Assembly: GCA_036245525.1 (NCBI GenBank)
Contig: BTPG01000005.1
Location: 210,909,552-210,973,551, forward strand
Direction: 5' to 3'
From: Semisulcospira habei
Taxonomy: Eukaryota > Mollusca > Gastropoda > Semisulcospiridae
DNA: 64,000 nucleotides
Shown here: piece by piece, positions 35,588-45,139 of the stretch
Layout: each line of letters starts with the position of its first letter
How positions within the stretch are numbered: the stretch's first letter is position 1
Program-made: the position numbers and the translations under genes
The notes under the pieces: model-generated
What the model was told of the DNA's origin: nothing
What the model saw: the letters and a program-made list of their open reading frames with translations, nothing else
Database searches by the model: none

Positions 35588-35592
35588 GCTTC
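35588..35592. other. Target-site duplication, left copy
   Basis: GCTTC before the element matches GCTTC after it. Because the flanking T and A bases coincide with the element edge, TGCTTC or GCTTCA are equally good 6-bp readings. Confidence 0.75.
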
Positions 35593-35802
35593 AGAGATAG
35601 ATAATATGAGACTTCCAAACCAATGCATTCAATAAAGCTGCATCCGTCATTAATTTACGCTATTTTTAAATATCAAAATTTAGTCCTCCCATTACACCCT
35701 CATTATTTCCGAATCAACCCTTTAATTTTAAAAAAATGATGAGCATGACGGATGCGACTCTATTGAATCTATTATTTTGGAAGTCTCATATTATCTATCT
35801 CT
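35593..35802. repeat. 210-bp foldback at the left terminus
   Basis: The outer arm 35593-35650 and inner arm 35745-35802 are 58-bp inverted copies (AGAGATAGATAATATGAGAC at both ends), differing at about seven positions. Confidence 0.85.
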
Positions 35803-36070
35803 CCTATCCATTTTAGTTCCACTTCAGAAATCATTCAAAGCAACGATTTTTGATCAGCTACCAACCCGCGATTATCATAAGCCAGACCCCCCACCTAACC
35901 TAAATTATTAATGCTGTCATTGACTTCTTTAAACAAAATTATTATATTACGTTTTAAAATGAACCAAGACGAATTACTTCTTCTAAGCGATATCTGTGCT
36001 GTAGAGAACAAAGACTTAGACTCTAAAAAACAAAGGCTTATCTCTGTAGTTGTGTCAGGCAAATCAAAAG
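35593..36070 (+). repeat. Left terminal inverted repeat
   Basis: About 478 bp, repeated inverted at 51243-51717 with a few dozen mismatches by eye, clustered in the inner half. Its first 210 bp are a foldback of their own. Its inner part holds the start of the first gene. Confidence 0.9.
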
Positions 36071-36474
36071 CTTTTCTCGGTAAACAATACATGACAGAAG
36101 ACATAGAATCCCTTACTGCTGATGAGCTAATTAAACTACATTCTAAATATGAAAATCACATTGCTTCACTAATGACACGTGATTTAAGCCGGTCTCTCAT
36201 ATGCCTATATACAAAAGCTATAAGTCACTTCCTACCTGTTGATAGTGAAAACCTTTCACACGACCTTGAAAGTAATCCCATAGTTTCAAGTTCAATAGGT
36301 AAATTAGCATGCCTTATGTTTTACAAGTTTGGGAATTACCTTGCGCCTGCTGTAACCTTACTTGTTACTAGTAGTCATATTGATTTTTCTAAAATAAATT
36401 TTAAATTAGAAGAAAATGGACGAGACTACTCCACAACAGAGCCATGTCTTGACACAGGTTCAAACAGTGACTAA
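35959..36474 (+). CDS. Element ORF 1, unknown function
   Basis: About 171 residues from the ATG at 35959; an upstream in-frame ATG at 35911 would add 16. I prefer 35959 because it follows the A-rich stretch seen before other genes here. The N-terminus is acidic (NQDELLLLSDI); residues 115-150 are moderately hydrophobic; no known motif. The first third lies inside the left terminal repeat, so a truncated copy exists at the other end. The 3' end overlaps the next gene by 59 bp in another frame. Confidence 0.65.
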   Translation: MNQDELLLLSDICAVENKDLDSKKQRLISVVVSGKSKAFLGKQYMTEDIESLTADELIKLHSKYENHIASLMTRDLSRSLICLYTKAISHFLPVDSENLSHDLESNPIVSSSIGKLACLMFYKFGNYLAPAVTLLVTSSHIDFSKINFKLEENGRDYSTTEPCLDTGSNSD

Positions 36475-36826
36475 GACTAAAAGCCCAGGTAGAATAGAGG
36501 CTGGAAAAAGATTAGCTGAATATAACAGACAAAAGAAATTACAGCTTCAAGCATTAACAGAAAAGACTGACACACCATCAACAGCACCAGCGTCACTACC
36601 GTCACACCCCCCACAAAGTGAGAGACAAACAACTAAACCTGAAACAACAAAATATATAGTTGCTGGATTTGTTGTCGGATTTGGTTACGTAGGTTACCAA
36701 TTATATAAAAAATACAAACCAAACACTCAAACAGTGTCCAAAAAATCAAACACTCCAAAAACAAAAGAAGAAGTCTCCACATTACCAGCAGTTCCAAAAC
36801 CTTTGGACCCATTTTACATGCAGTAA
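36416..36826 (+). CDS. Element ORF 2, small basic membrane protein
   Basis: 136 residues. Basic, Gln/Lys-rich N-terminal half, a Pro/Thr/Ser linker, one predicted membrane segment of the type IVAGFVVGFGYVGYQLY (about residues 80-97), then a Lys/Thr-rich tail ending PLDPFYMQ. The layout (basic arm, single span, basic tail) suggests a virion membrane or DNA-associated protein, but I recognise no family. It starts within ORF 1 and ends 36 bp before ORF 3. Confidence 0.65.
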   Translation: MDETTPQQSHVLTQVQTVTKTKSPGRIEAGKRLAEYNRQKKLQLQALTEKTDTPSTAPASLPSHPPQSERQTTKPETTKYIVAGFVVGFGYVGYQLYKKYKPNTQTVSKKSNTPKTKEEVSTLPAVPKPLDPFYMQ

Positions 36827-36862
36827 ATAAATTTATTATTTTAATTTTTGTAGCATAAGAAA

Positions 36863-37093
36863 ATGAGCGACACAAAGAACTTAATGAACCTTGTCTATCA
36901 CTCCGCTGTAATAAGTGGACTAGCAGTAGCATATTCTATGCTGGGAAAAAGTCTACTCAAAATGAAATCAGCAGACCTTAGTAAATTAGACTTCGAAGAC
37001 AGTGCTAAACTAGTAGTTGTTATAACAGCATCGATTGCAACAAAAGATTTTCTAGTCAAGCAAGGAATTATTCCAGAAAATATTTCTATGTAA
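36863..37093 (+). CDS. Element ORF 3, small hydrophobic protein
   Basis: 76 residues with two hydrophobic stretches (VYHSAVISGLAVAYSML near 11-27 and LVVVITASIATKDFLV near 50-65) and a charged linker, a likely two-span membrane protein. An A-rich leader TAAGAAA precedes the ATG. It is 8 bp from ORF 4. Function unknown. Confidence 0.65.
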   Translation: MSDTKNLMNLVYHSAVISGLAVAYSMLGKSLLKMKSADLSKLDFEDSAKLVVVITASIATKDFLVKQGIIPENISM

Positions 37094-37101
37094 ATAAAAA
37101 T

Positions 37102-37533
37102 ATGGCAACTATAGCTGTCATGATTGGTGGTGCAGTTATTAACGCATTGGCATTTAGTGGATCAAACTATTTCTTTTCAAAAGTGAGTAAAGAAGAATCA
37201 GCAGAAGAAATGAAGCGACACAATGAGGCATCTGAAAAACTAGCTCAAGCTCAACAAGATTATGAAAAGCAAAGAATTGAGAAACTTGATTTTATTAATG
37301 AAAAACTAAAACTTGAGGGTCACGCACAGCATACATTTTCAAATGTCGATGACGCTATCAAAGAATACTATCTTGTAACTGGTGAAGACATGTCTATTCC
37401 ACAACCAAAACTTAGTGACTACTACCAACCAAGCCCAGAACAAAGAAATGGAGAAATAATATTTGTTTTAGTAGGAATGACATTAGTATATTTTACAGGA
37501 GTTTATATTGCTAAAAAAAATGGCAGACGCTAA
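37102..37533 (+). CDS. Element ORF 4, membrane protein with coiled coil
   Basis: 143 residues: an N-terminal hydrophobic segment (IAVMIGGAVINALAFSG), a charged helix with heptad-like spacing (about 27-75), a linker, then a C-terminal membrane segment (IIFVLVGMTLVYFTGVYIA) ending in a basic Lys-Lys-Asn-Gly-Arg-Arg. It overlaps the start of the integrase gene by 14 bp in another frame, implying linked expression. Function unknown; a virion or assembly membrane protein is a guess. Confidence 0.65.
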   Translation: MATIAVMIGGAVINALAFSGSNYFFSKVSKEESAEEMKRHNEASEKLAQAQQDYEKQRIEKLDFINEKLKLEGHAQHTFSNVDDAIKEYYLVTGEDMSIPQPKLSDYYQPSPEQRNGEIIFVLVGMTLVYFTGVYIAKKNGRR

Positions 37534-38467
37534 ACTATCAAAAATATATTACTCCCCAATTGGCTACTGGAAAGGGAATACTGCAGTAGAAAAATTACAT
37601 GCTGCTGTGGGTGGAGATGTCAACCAAATAAAACAGTGGCTCAAAAAACAGGCAATTTGGCAAATATATCTTCCTGCTCCAAGAAAAATAACAAGGCCTC
37701 ATTTTGAAAACACTATCCCTAATGACACACACCAAATGGACCTCCTGTTTCTTCCGCATGACACAATAAGAAAGAAACGATACAAGTATGCATTAACTGT
37801 TGTTGACATAGCTTCAAGGTATAAGGATGCAGAACCCATAACTGACAAAAAAGCTGTAACAGTGGCCACTGCATTATCAAAAATATATAGTCGAGGTCCT
37901 TTAAAATACCCTAGGCTTGTGCAGGTTGATGATGGGAGTGAATTTAAAGGGGCTGTTAATCAATTATTTGCAAAGCATGGCGTACTGGTTAGACGCGGTA
38001 TTCCAGGCTTGCATAGATCACAGGCAATTGTTGAAAACTTTAACAAGCAATTATCGGAGAGACTTTTTAGCTATCAGTATTCTAAGGAACTCATGCATGA
38101 CACACGTAACACTGAGTGGGTTAAAAGATTACCGTCTGTAATAAAAGCAATGAATAATGAGGGTCACCCTAAACCTGTTGATTCTATTAAATTGAAAACA
38201 ATACCGTCAGAAATAAAAGCAATAACACCTCCAGACACTAGCTTGTTTACAAAACAGGTGAGATATTTGTATCAACCAGGTGAAGCTGAAAATGACGTTA
38301 GACGTAGGGCAACTGATCCAATTTGGTCTACATCTGTTCATAATATAAAAAAAATAGTTCCTTCAGCTAATGCAACAATATATTATCTGTATGAGCCTGC
38401 ACCAAAGAGGGCATTTGTCAGAGAAGAATTACAGATTATTCCCACAGATACTGTTACCCACTTTTAA
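37520..38467 (+). CDS. INT: Retroviral-type (RVE) integrase
   Basis: Cuts and joins element ends to host DNA, producing the short target duplication seen here. 315 residues from the ATG at 37520; the frame is open slightly further, but only to a TTG. An N-terminal helical part (to about 60) is followed by the RNase H-like core with the catalytic triad visible as D74 (HQMDLLF), D137 (VDDGSEF) and E172 (SQAIVENFN), close to the DDxxE spacing of the family. A C-terminal beta-rich DNA-binding part follows. No chromodomain is evident. The core triad is intact, so activity is plausible. The 3' end overlaps the converging PolB gene by 39 bp. Confidence 0.93.
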   Translation: MADAKLSKIYYSPIGYWKGNTAVEKLHAAVGGDVNQIKQWLKKQAIWQIYLPAPRKITRPHFENTIPNDTHQMDLLFLPHDTIRKKRYKYALTVVDIASRYKDAEPITDKKAVTVATALSKIYSRGPLKYPRLVQVDDGSEFKGAVNQLFAKHGVLVRRGIPGLHRSQAIVENFNKQLSERLFSYQYSKELMHDTRNTEWVKRLPSVIKAMNNEGHPKPVDSIKLKTIPSEIKAITPPDTSLFTKQVRYLYQPGEAENDVRRRATDPIWSTSVHNIKKIVPSANATIYYLYEPAPKRAFVREELQIIPTDTVTHF

Positions 38468-41400
38468 CAATTTCAATTCATCAATTAGTTTATCAAGCAG
38501 ATTATCAGCTATTTCTTCAGATAACTTGAGCCTGTAATGACCTGGTGCATAAGCTTTTTCTTTAGTGTGAAACACTCGTTTCGTGTCTCCAACTGCAAGT
38601 GATTTCTTATGTGTTTGAATTATTTCAAGATTATGTTTGTTTGATCTCAGTGACTTGTTTGGATAATCAGGCATTAATGCACCATCTAACACTTGCTTGT
38701 AATGTTCATGACGTATGTCTTTATTTTTTATTGCTGTTTTTTTTATTCCTTTGGCTTTTGACTGACTTCCCTTCTGGTGCAGTATAGAATACATTTTTGA
38801 TCTCAGTCCAACATACTCAACTATAGGCACACCATTCAGTTCATCTTTAAACTTACCAGGCACTTTCTTGTTTTGTGTGCTAAACAGTGGATGGTCTTTA
38901 GGGTAGTCAGACGTGTCATACATGTGTAGTTCTGTTTTCATGTCTTCATAAAAGTCTTCAGTACATACGTCTATGATCATAGAGTCAGTGTCAGTGTATA
39001 GCAGACGACACTCAGGATACTTTGGTTTGAAGTAATCATAATAAAATTCAAGCATTAACAGTTTTGATAACTCAAGAATTGCCATACCAATAAATACTGG
39101 CTTGTCCAGTTTAACAATCTTTTTTTTGAGTGACACTGCATACAATGATGAATGAAATTCTTTATACCCTGTGTACTGAGGCTTACCTGTAAGTTTAATT
39201 GCACCTGATTCAGTTGTGACCAGTCTCACATCTTTTCTGTGATGAGGATTTTCCATAGTCTTACCAAAACAGGCATTGTTCATAAGCTTAAAGAAGTCTT
39301 TGTCAAATGCAGTGTTACCTTCTCTTGCACGCAATGTTGTGTTTTTCATTATGTAATCTTTCATAAAAGCACTCTGATCAAATTGAATACCTCTGTGAAC
39401 TTTCTTTAGTACTAAACCATGTCTGATGTAAAACTGTAACAATCGATAGTGACAAACGTAATTGAATTTGTCATTTAAATTTGGTACAAGTTTGGTGTCT
39501 TCTTTTTTCCCCGTTAAACTCAGTTTCTCAACTGCTAATGGATAATCATTATGGTAATCATGTAAATGGTGTGGATACTCCAAGTCTACTTCAAAGATCC
39601 AACCCTTTTCATCATTTTGACCTCGATCCATAATATATTTTGTTAATTTTTTTATGCCATACTGTGACAAATCATACAAACAAAAGTTTTTTAATGGCAA
39701 CAATTCACACATTGCAAATCCATACAAATTATTAGCATCCAAGTATGTAATAAATGACATTGGCTTTGACGGGTCAAAGTCGTCAAGATATTTGTTGTTG
39801 GCCTTGCCATAATTGTTTGCTGCTAGACTAATACCTCCCCTCAATCCACGTTCCACCATTTCACCCATCGTACGATCAGACAACAGGTCTATAAATATCT
39901 TACTGGATTTCAAAAATGCATCCCATGTCATGCCAGGACTAGTTATGTAACAAGCAGGGTCAAGCTTGTAGTGTAACAAACCCTTTTCACGGTAACTTTC
40001 AAATACGTCTGCTAGCAAGCAAACATCAGCCTTTAANNNNNNNNNNNNNNNNNNNNNNNNNNNNNNNNNNNNNNNNNNNNNNNNNNNNNNNNNNNNNNNN
40101 NNNNNNNNNNNNNNNNNNNNNNNNNNNNNNNNNNNNNNNNNNNNNNNNNNNNNNNNNNNNNNNNNNNNNNNNNNNNNNNNNNNNNNNNNNNNNNNNNNNN
40201 NNNNNNNNNNNNNNNNNNNNNNNNNNNNNNNNNNNNNNNNNNNNNNNNNNNNNNNNNNNNNNNNNNNNNNNNNNNNNNNNNNNNNNNNNNNNNNNNNNNN
40301 NNNNNNNNNNNNNNNNNNNNNNNNNNNNNNNNNNNNNNNNNNNNNNNNNNNNNNNNNNNNNNNNNNNNNNNNNNNNNNNNNNNNNNNNNNNNNNNNNNNN
40401 NNNNNNNNNNNNNNNNNNNNNNNNNNNNNNNNNNNNNNNNNNNNNNNNNNNNNNNNNNNNNNNNNNNNNNNNNNNNNNNNNNNNNNNNNNNNNNNNNNNN
40501 NNNNNNNNNNNNNNNNNNNNNNNNNNNNNNNNNNNNNNNNNNNNNNNNNNNNNNNNNNNNNNNNNNNNNNNNNNNNNNNNNNNNNNNNNNNNNNNNNNNN
40601 NNNNNNNNNNNNNNNNNNNNNNNNNNNNNNNNNNNNNNNNNNNNNNNNNNNNNNNNNNNNNNNNNNNNNNNNNNNNNNNNNNNNNNNNNNNNNNNNNNNN
40701 NNNNNNNNNNNNNNNNNNNNNNNNNNNNNNNNNNNNNNNNNNNNNNNNNNNNNNNNNNNNNNNNNNNNNNNNNNNNNNNNNNNNNNNNNNNNNNNNNNNN
40801 NNNNNNNNNNNNNNNNNNNNNNNNNNNNNNNNNNNNNNNNNNNNNNNNNNNNNNNNNNNNNNNNTACACCCTAGTTTTTCCCATGCATTAAGTGCGTGTT
40901 GGTATTCAGAGTCAGAAATACCTTTACCAATTAGTGTAGAATAAAATTTCTCTTTTGGTGGTAGTCTTGTTTCTTCAAACACAACCCAGTGATCAATGTA
41001 CTCATATGGATAAACACCTTTTTTAATCAAGTCCGGCTCAAAATATTTACTTGTTATTGGATACTCACTCAGTCCTTCTGCCAGACTAGCCAACCCTAAA
41101 GACAAATGTTGCATGGAGTCATAAAATGCTAATTTATCTAACCTAAAAGTCAAGTATTTTTCAGTTGTCTGAGCAATACAACTAATTTTTTTGTAAGACT
41201 CATCCACAGCCTGCATGATAATATGTGAATCATATCCCTTCAGATTGTGAAAAAAGATTGGTAACTTATATGTCTTAGGATTTATTTTTAATAACAAGTT
41301 ACATTTGTTATGAGCGGCACCTCTGTAACGACCAGTTATGTGATCATGATCGCAAACTTTATCACCATCAAGGACGTCTTCACAAATCCAACACATCACT

Positions 41401-42671
41401 GCTGCATCAAAATTCTGTTTGTCTTCTTCTGTCATCACCAAAGGCATCTGACAGTTTTCAAAATACCTTACTACCTGAATATACAGATGTCTCATTTCTG
41501 TTAAAAACTCAGCTGCTGCATTTTCACCCCTGTAGATAACAGGTTCTGAATGAAGACCGTCTGACCTAACAATAATGTATCCAAAAGAACACACCACTTG
41601 GTCACTCAATTTTATAGTCTTTGGTAATGACTCTGGAACAGGACCTTCATAAGGAACAACGAGTGATTCAAAATCAGCATATACTACAAACGGCAGCTTT
41701 TGCTGATTCCCATAGTTCTTAAAATACACTTGACTGCCAGGATCTGGATACTTAAGTACAGTTTGTATGTCATCAGCTGATCTGCAGTGTAAAACATGTT
41801 TGTCTGCTAATTTTATGGAGGAAAATCTTTGTAAACATTTTTTACAAACTTCCTGTTTGCCATTGTGTTTTGTTGTATGATCATGAATTAGACGTGACAT
41901 ATTTCTGATAATTGTGTAGTGGAAGTTATTGTTATCACCAATTAGCAACATGTCAACATGTTTATCTTCTGACTGACCATAGGTTGGGGCAATTGGGGAC
42001 ACTCTAATTGGCTGTAACTTATTTTCAGACTCATTATCCCACACATACACATTTACAGATATACCAGGATTTAGTTTTTCAAACAAGTCTATGTCCTCTA
42101 TTTTAACAGGGAACTCAATGCCACTGAAGTTGAGTTCATTTACAAATTTGATATAGTTAGATACACGATCAGGTTTTGCTTTTACAAAATGAAGTTTAGC
42201 AAGCACACACCACATGAAACAATAGTTGTCATTGTTTTGAATATTGACTACAGCCTTTTTGTTTGCAACCTCTATTGGTAGTGGTATCCATGATTTACCT
42301 AGTATAGGATGATATCTTGACTGCTTCAGTTGTAGTTCATGTACAAGGCCTTCATGCCAGCCAGACCCTTGCATTTCTGCTCTGTCAATTGCTTCATGGA
42401 AGTCAGGCAACAATCTTTCTCTAAACACTTTTTCTAGTTCTCTTCTCGAATTAACTGTGTGCTGCCTTGTCGAGATATACGTTACAATAACTTCACCAAC
42501 ATCTCTGGCAAATTCTATTTTTGCAACAATCTGAATCTTTACACTATCAGAAAGAAGGTTATTTTGTATGACTAAAAAAGATCTTTCTATTGATTCATAG
42601 ACATTGTAAATATTATATATAGGTAAGTCAGTTGTGTGAAACACGTTTCTTAATCTTTGATGGTTGTCCAT
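38429..42671 (-). CDS. POLB: Protein-primed family B DNA polymerase, interrupted by an assembly gap
   Basis: Replicates the element by protein priming. The N-terminal part (602 residues, 42671 to 40865) has a domain with a DNYCFMW motif near 148-154, a Cys/His zinc-finger-like stretch near 276-296, exonuclease motif I (YADFES, D333/E335), a second Cys/His cluster with DHDH at 441-444 resembling endonuclease VII-type zinc sites, and exonuclease motif II (HNLKGYDSH, near 475-483). After the gap, the C-terminal part (about 535 residues, 40036 to 38429) has polymerase motif A (DANNLYG), motif B (NACFGKTMEN), motif C (YTDTDS) and a late K-Y motif. All catalytic residues visible on both sides are intact. 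With the gap at its stated length the two halves are in different frames, so that length is doubtful. An A-rich leader precedes the ATG at 42671. Confidence 0.93.
40037..40864. other. Assembly gap (828 unknown bases) inside PolB
   Basis: A continuous run of N. Flanking reading frames on the minus strand are open on both sides but differ by one base. Confidence 0.99.
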
Positions 42672-42764
42672 CTTTTTTATTTGTCCGACAAAAAAATAAA
42701 TAGAAAATTATATAGTGTAAAATGGCACTTTATTGACAAAAACCTATATAATAGACAAAATTAA

Positions 42765-43160
42765 TTACCAACAAATAAGCCACTTTCCTGGTATGTCTTC
42801 TGTTGTATCATGTTCAATCTTTTGCATGTGTAATATTGTTTTATTAACAGTAATAAATTTAACATTTTTATTTTCTTTTTTTATTTGATGGTGTATTTGT
42901 AAACACATAATCTTAAACCAGTCAGATTTAGCATCATAAACTAAAAAATCATTTGTCCTATTATTATAACATGGAAAAGTATTAGAATATCCAAGATAAA
43001 AACTATATGTCATGTGTATCTTCATCGGTGTTGGGAGTTTTAAAAAAGGGCGTCTAACTTGTGTTTTTAAGTCACTAATAAGCATAAAATCCCTGAAACT
43101 CGATGTAATATCCATGAATTTACCAATAGGCCAATTTTGATCCTCTTGTCCGTCCGTCAT
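42765..43160 (-). CDS. Element ORF, small unknown protein between PolB and ATPase
   Basis: 131 residues from the ATG at 43160 (the frame opens at a TTG slightly upstream), preceded by an A-rich TATAAAA leader. Features: a NWPIGKFMDITSSFRDF segment near the N-terminus, a Tyr/Phe-rich middle, a Lys/Asn/Val region, and a C-terminus ending DIPGKWLICW. I saw no catalytic triad and no membrane span. It is oriented with, and sits between, PolB and ATPase, so a replication or packaging accessory role is possible but unproven. Confidence 0.6.
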   Translation of the reverse strand: MTDGQEDQNWPIGKFMDITSSFRDFMLISDLKTQVRRPFLKLPTPMKIHMTYSFYLGYSNTFPCYNNRTNDFLVYDAKSDWFKIMCLQIHHQIKKENKNVKFITVNKTILHMQKIEHDTTEDIPGKWLICW

Positions 43161-43186
43161 TTTTATAGACAAACCAAAAAGATAAA

Positions 43187-43792
43187 TTAATTTACTAACC
43201 CATACCCTGTGGGCTGATCTGTCTTCAAAATGAGCTTTAGATGCTTAGTTGATTTCAGTTTATTTTTTACATCATCCCGTTTTTGCTTATTTGGAATGAC
43301 ATCGTTCTCTCTGAGACAGTCTTCGAAGCTGTCACGATCCTTACAGTAAAACAAACAGATAAACTTTAACTGTTCACGAAAATCTTTTAGTACAGCATTA
43401 TATTTCTGAGTGAGAATCCAAACACTGATGTTTGCGTGTCTGCCACTGAAGGCAAGTTCTGCTAAAGTATTTCTCTTTTTGACAATGTCTTTCTCTGCAG
43501 AGCAATCATCGACAATAAATAAAGTTGACTGTCCTTCAAATTGTTTGAAAAAATACAGCAGGTAGTCATTCAGTTTTTTCTCAGGGTCGACTAAATAGAT
43601 ATTACTGTCAGTCCAAATGAATAAACGGTTGTGATAAGCTTTGTTGTGTTTTATTGTTGGACAAAATATTACAATGTTTTCAAAGTGGTGTATGTATCTT
43701 GTTTGTAAGAGGTTAAGTACAAATTCAGTTTTACCACACCCTGTGGCACCACAAAACAATCCACAGTGTGGATCGAGTGTCATTAAGTTCAT
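43187..43792 (-). CDS. ATP: A32/FtsK-HerA-like DNA-packaging ATPase
   Basis: Powers DNA packaging into capsids. 201 residues from the ATG at 43792; the frame extends further only to a GTG. Walker A GATGCGKT at 15-22, Walker B LFIVDD at about 91-96, then the SGRHANIS and ILTQ stretches typical of A32-like packaging ATPases (Asn/Arg and Gln sensor positions). Length fits the compact form of the family. It lies in the same leftward block as PolB and the MCP gene. Confidence 0.9.
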   Translation of the reverse strand: MNLMTLDPHCGLFCGATGCGKTEFVLNLLQTRYIHHFENIVIFCPTIKHNKAYHNRLFIWTDSNIYLVDPEKKLNDYLLYFFKQFEGQSTLFIVDDCSAEKDIVKKRNTLAELAFSGRHANISVWILTQKYNAVLKDFREQLKFICLFYCKDRDSFEDCLRENDVIPNKQKRDDVKNKLKSTKHLKLILKTDQPTGYGLVN

Positions 43793-43902
43793 TTTAATAC
43801 ACAATATAATTTTAATATATGTGCCCACTCAGTCTGCTTTCTGCAATATTGAGTTGTGCGTCATAAATTAGATACAAATATATGTTTATGGCTGCAGCAG
43901 TT

Positions 43903-45099
43903 TCAACCTTTTTTTTGTATCTGAATTGTTATTCCATCACTACCATTCTCAACAGTTCGTCCTGACCCATGAAGATAGTCATCATCTGTACTACGAAGGT
44001 CTAACCACAGTGCATACTTGTTTGTCAGGTATTGACCAATCCTAACATCATACAGATGTAGATCTTTGCACGCAATGTTTGCAGGTTTATCTCTAATCCT
44101 TCCACCCGCAAAATACTTTGTGATCTCATCGTAGTGTTGATAAGGTAACATTCCTGAAGCGTACACTTGATTAGGGCGGCCTTCGATTGTACAAGACAAA
44201 TGTGTAATCTTAGGATTGTAGAATTTTTCTGAATCTCTTTTGTATGGACTCACCGGTTCAACAAACAACATAAGAATACCTTTCAGTGACCTAGCAGGTG
44301 TGTTTAAGTTTATGTTCCACATCGGGTCACTCTTGTCTTTGGGTATTAAACTATGTCTAATCACCCTGTCATAATAAATTGGTAGTCTTGACTGATACTG
44401 ATTTTGAATGAGTCTGGCTAGTTCAGTGTGTGTGACAATTTCATATTCCAAGGAAATGTTAGAGATCTTGTATGTTGCATCTGTGGCAGATGATTTAATT
44501 ACTTTGGAGTAGTCATTGAAGGTTAGTTCAAAACTCAGACGGTCATTCAGTGCTCCTTGATAATAAGGCAGATGAGCTGTTAGGATTTCAAACTCAAGTG
44601 GAATGTAGAATCTGGATCCATATGTTTCTGCTAATGTAACTTCCTTTGGTACCCCAGTAGTTACCTTATCTGCTGCATTGATTCGAAGTTTACCAACATT
44701 ATCAGACTGTATACCTTGGTAAATACGGTCTTCTCGTTCTTCTCTTGTGAGCCAAAGGTCTTTGTAACAGTAGAATACATCTGAGTCATCAAGACTAAAC
44801 ACTTCCTGTCCTTCAAGTTTTACTTTAATAGTTCTAACAATTGCTCTGCCAAGATTGTCAACTAGTGTTCTGTTTACATCTGTGTCTGATGATAGTTCAA
44901 TATTAAATGCTAGGCGTGCAGTGCCAGGAACAATAACGTCACTGGGACCTAGGTTTGGAAACTTGACTGTAAGTGTTTGATTCTGGTCTATGGTACTAGG
45001 ATTGTTTGTGATGACTATTGTTTGTCGAATGCCCTTAACACCCAGGGGCTCACGTAGTTTTCTGTATGGGTCTAACTTTGATCCGTAAGACTGTGTCAT
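43903..45099 (-). CDS. MCP: Major capsid protein (double jelly-roll, hexon-like)
   Basis: Forms the shell of the virion. 398 residues from the ATG at 45099, preceded by ATAATAAAA. No catalytic motif is expected. The protein is beta-rich, with blocks I recognise from Polinton/adintovirus capsids: FELTFNDYSK near 195-205, NLNTPARSLKGILMLFVEP near 270-290, FYNPKI followed by a TIEG turn, and a C-terminal ALWLDLRSTDDDYLHGSGR. It is intact and ends QIQKKG. It diverges from the gene at 45140 across a 40-bp A/T-rich gap that must hold both promoters. Confidence 0.85.
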   Translation of the reverse strand: MTQSYGSKLDPYRKLREPLGVKGIRQTIVITNNPSTIDQNQTLTVKFPNLGPSDVIVPGTARLAFNIELSSDTDVNRTLVDNLGRAIVRTIKVKLEGQEVFSLDDSDVFYCYKDLWLTREEREDRIYQGIQSDNVGKLRINAADKVTTGVPKEVTLAETYGSRFYIPLEFEILTAHLPYYQGALNDRLSFELTFNDYSKVIKSSATDATYKISNISLEYEIVTHTELARLIQNQYQSRLPIYYDRVIRHSLIPKDKSDPMWNINLNTPARSLKGILMLFVEPVSPYKRDSEKFYNPKITHLSCTIEGRPNQVYASGMLPYQHYDEITKYFAGGRIRDKPANIACKDLHLYDVRIGQYLTNKYALWLDLRSTDDDYLHGSGRTVENGSDGITIQIQKKG

Positions 45100-45139
45100 T
45101 TTTATTATGCACAATAAAAAATAATAAATTAATAAAACA

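Noticed and set aside
37520..38467. Retrovirus or LTR retrotransposon based on the integrase
   Set aside because: No reverse transcriptase, gag or LTRs nearby; PolB, ATPase and capsid genes place it in a Polinton.
42765..43160. Adenain-like protease
   Set aside because: The ending DIPGKW loosely recalls a protease His-Trp region, but the His and the downstream Cys region are absent.
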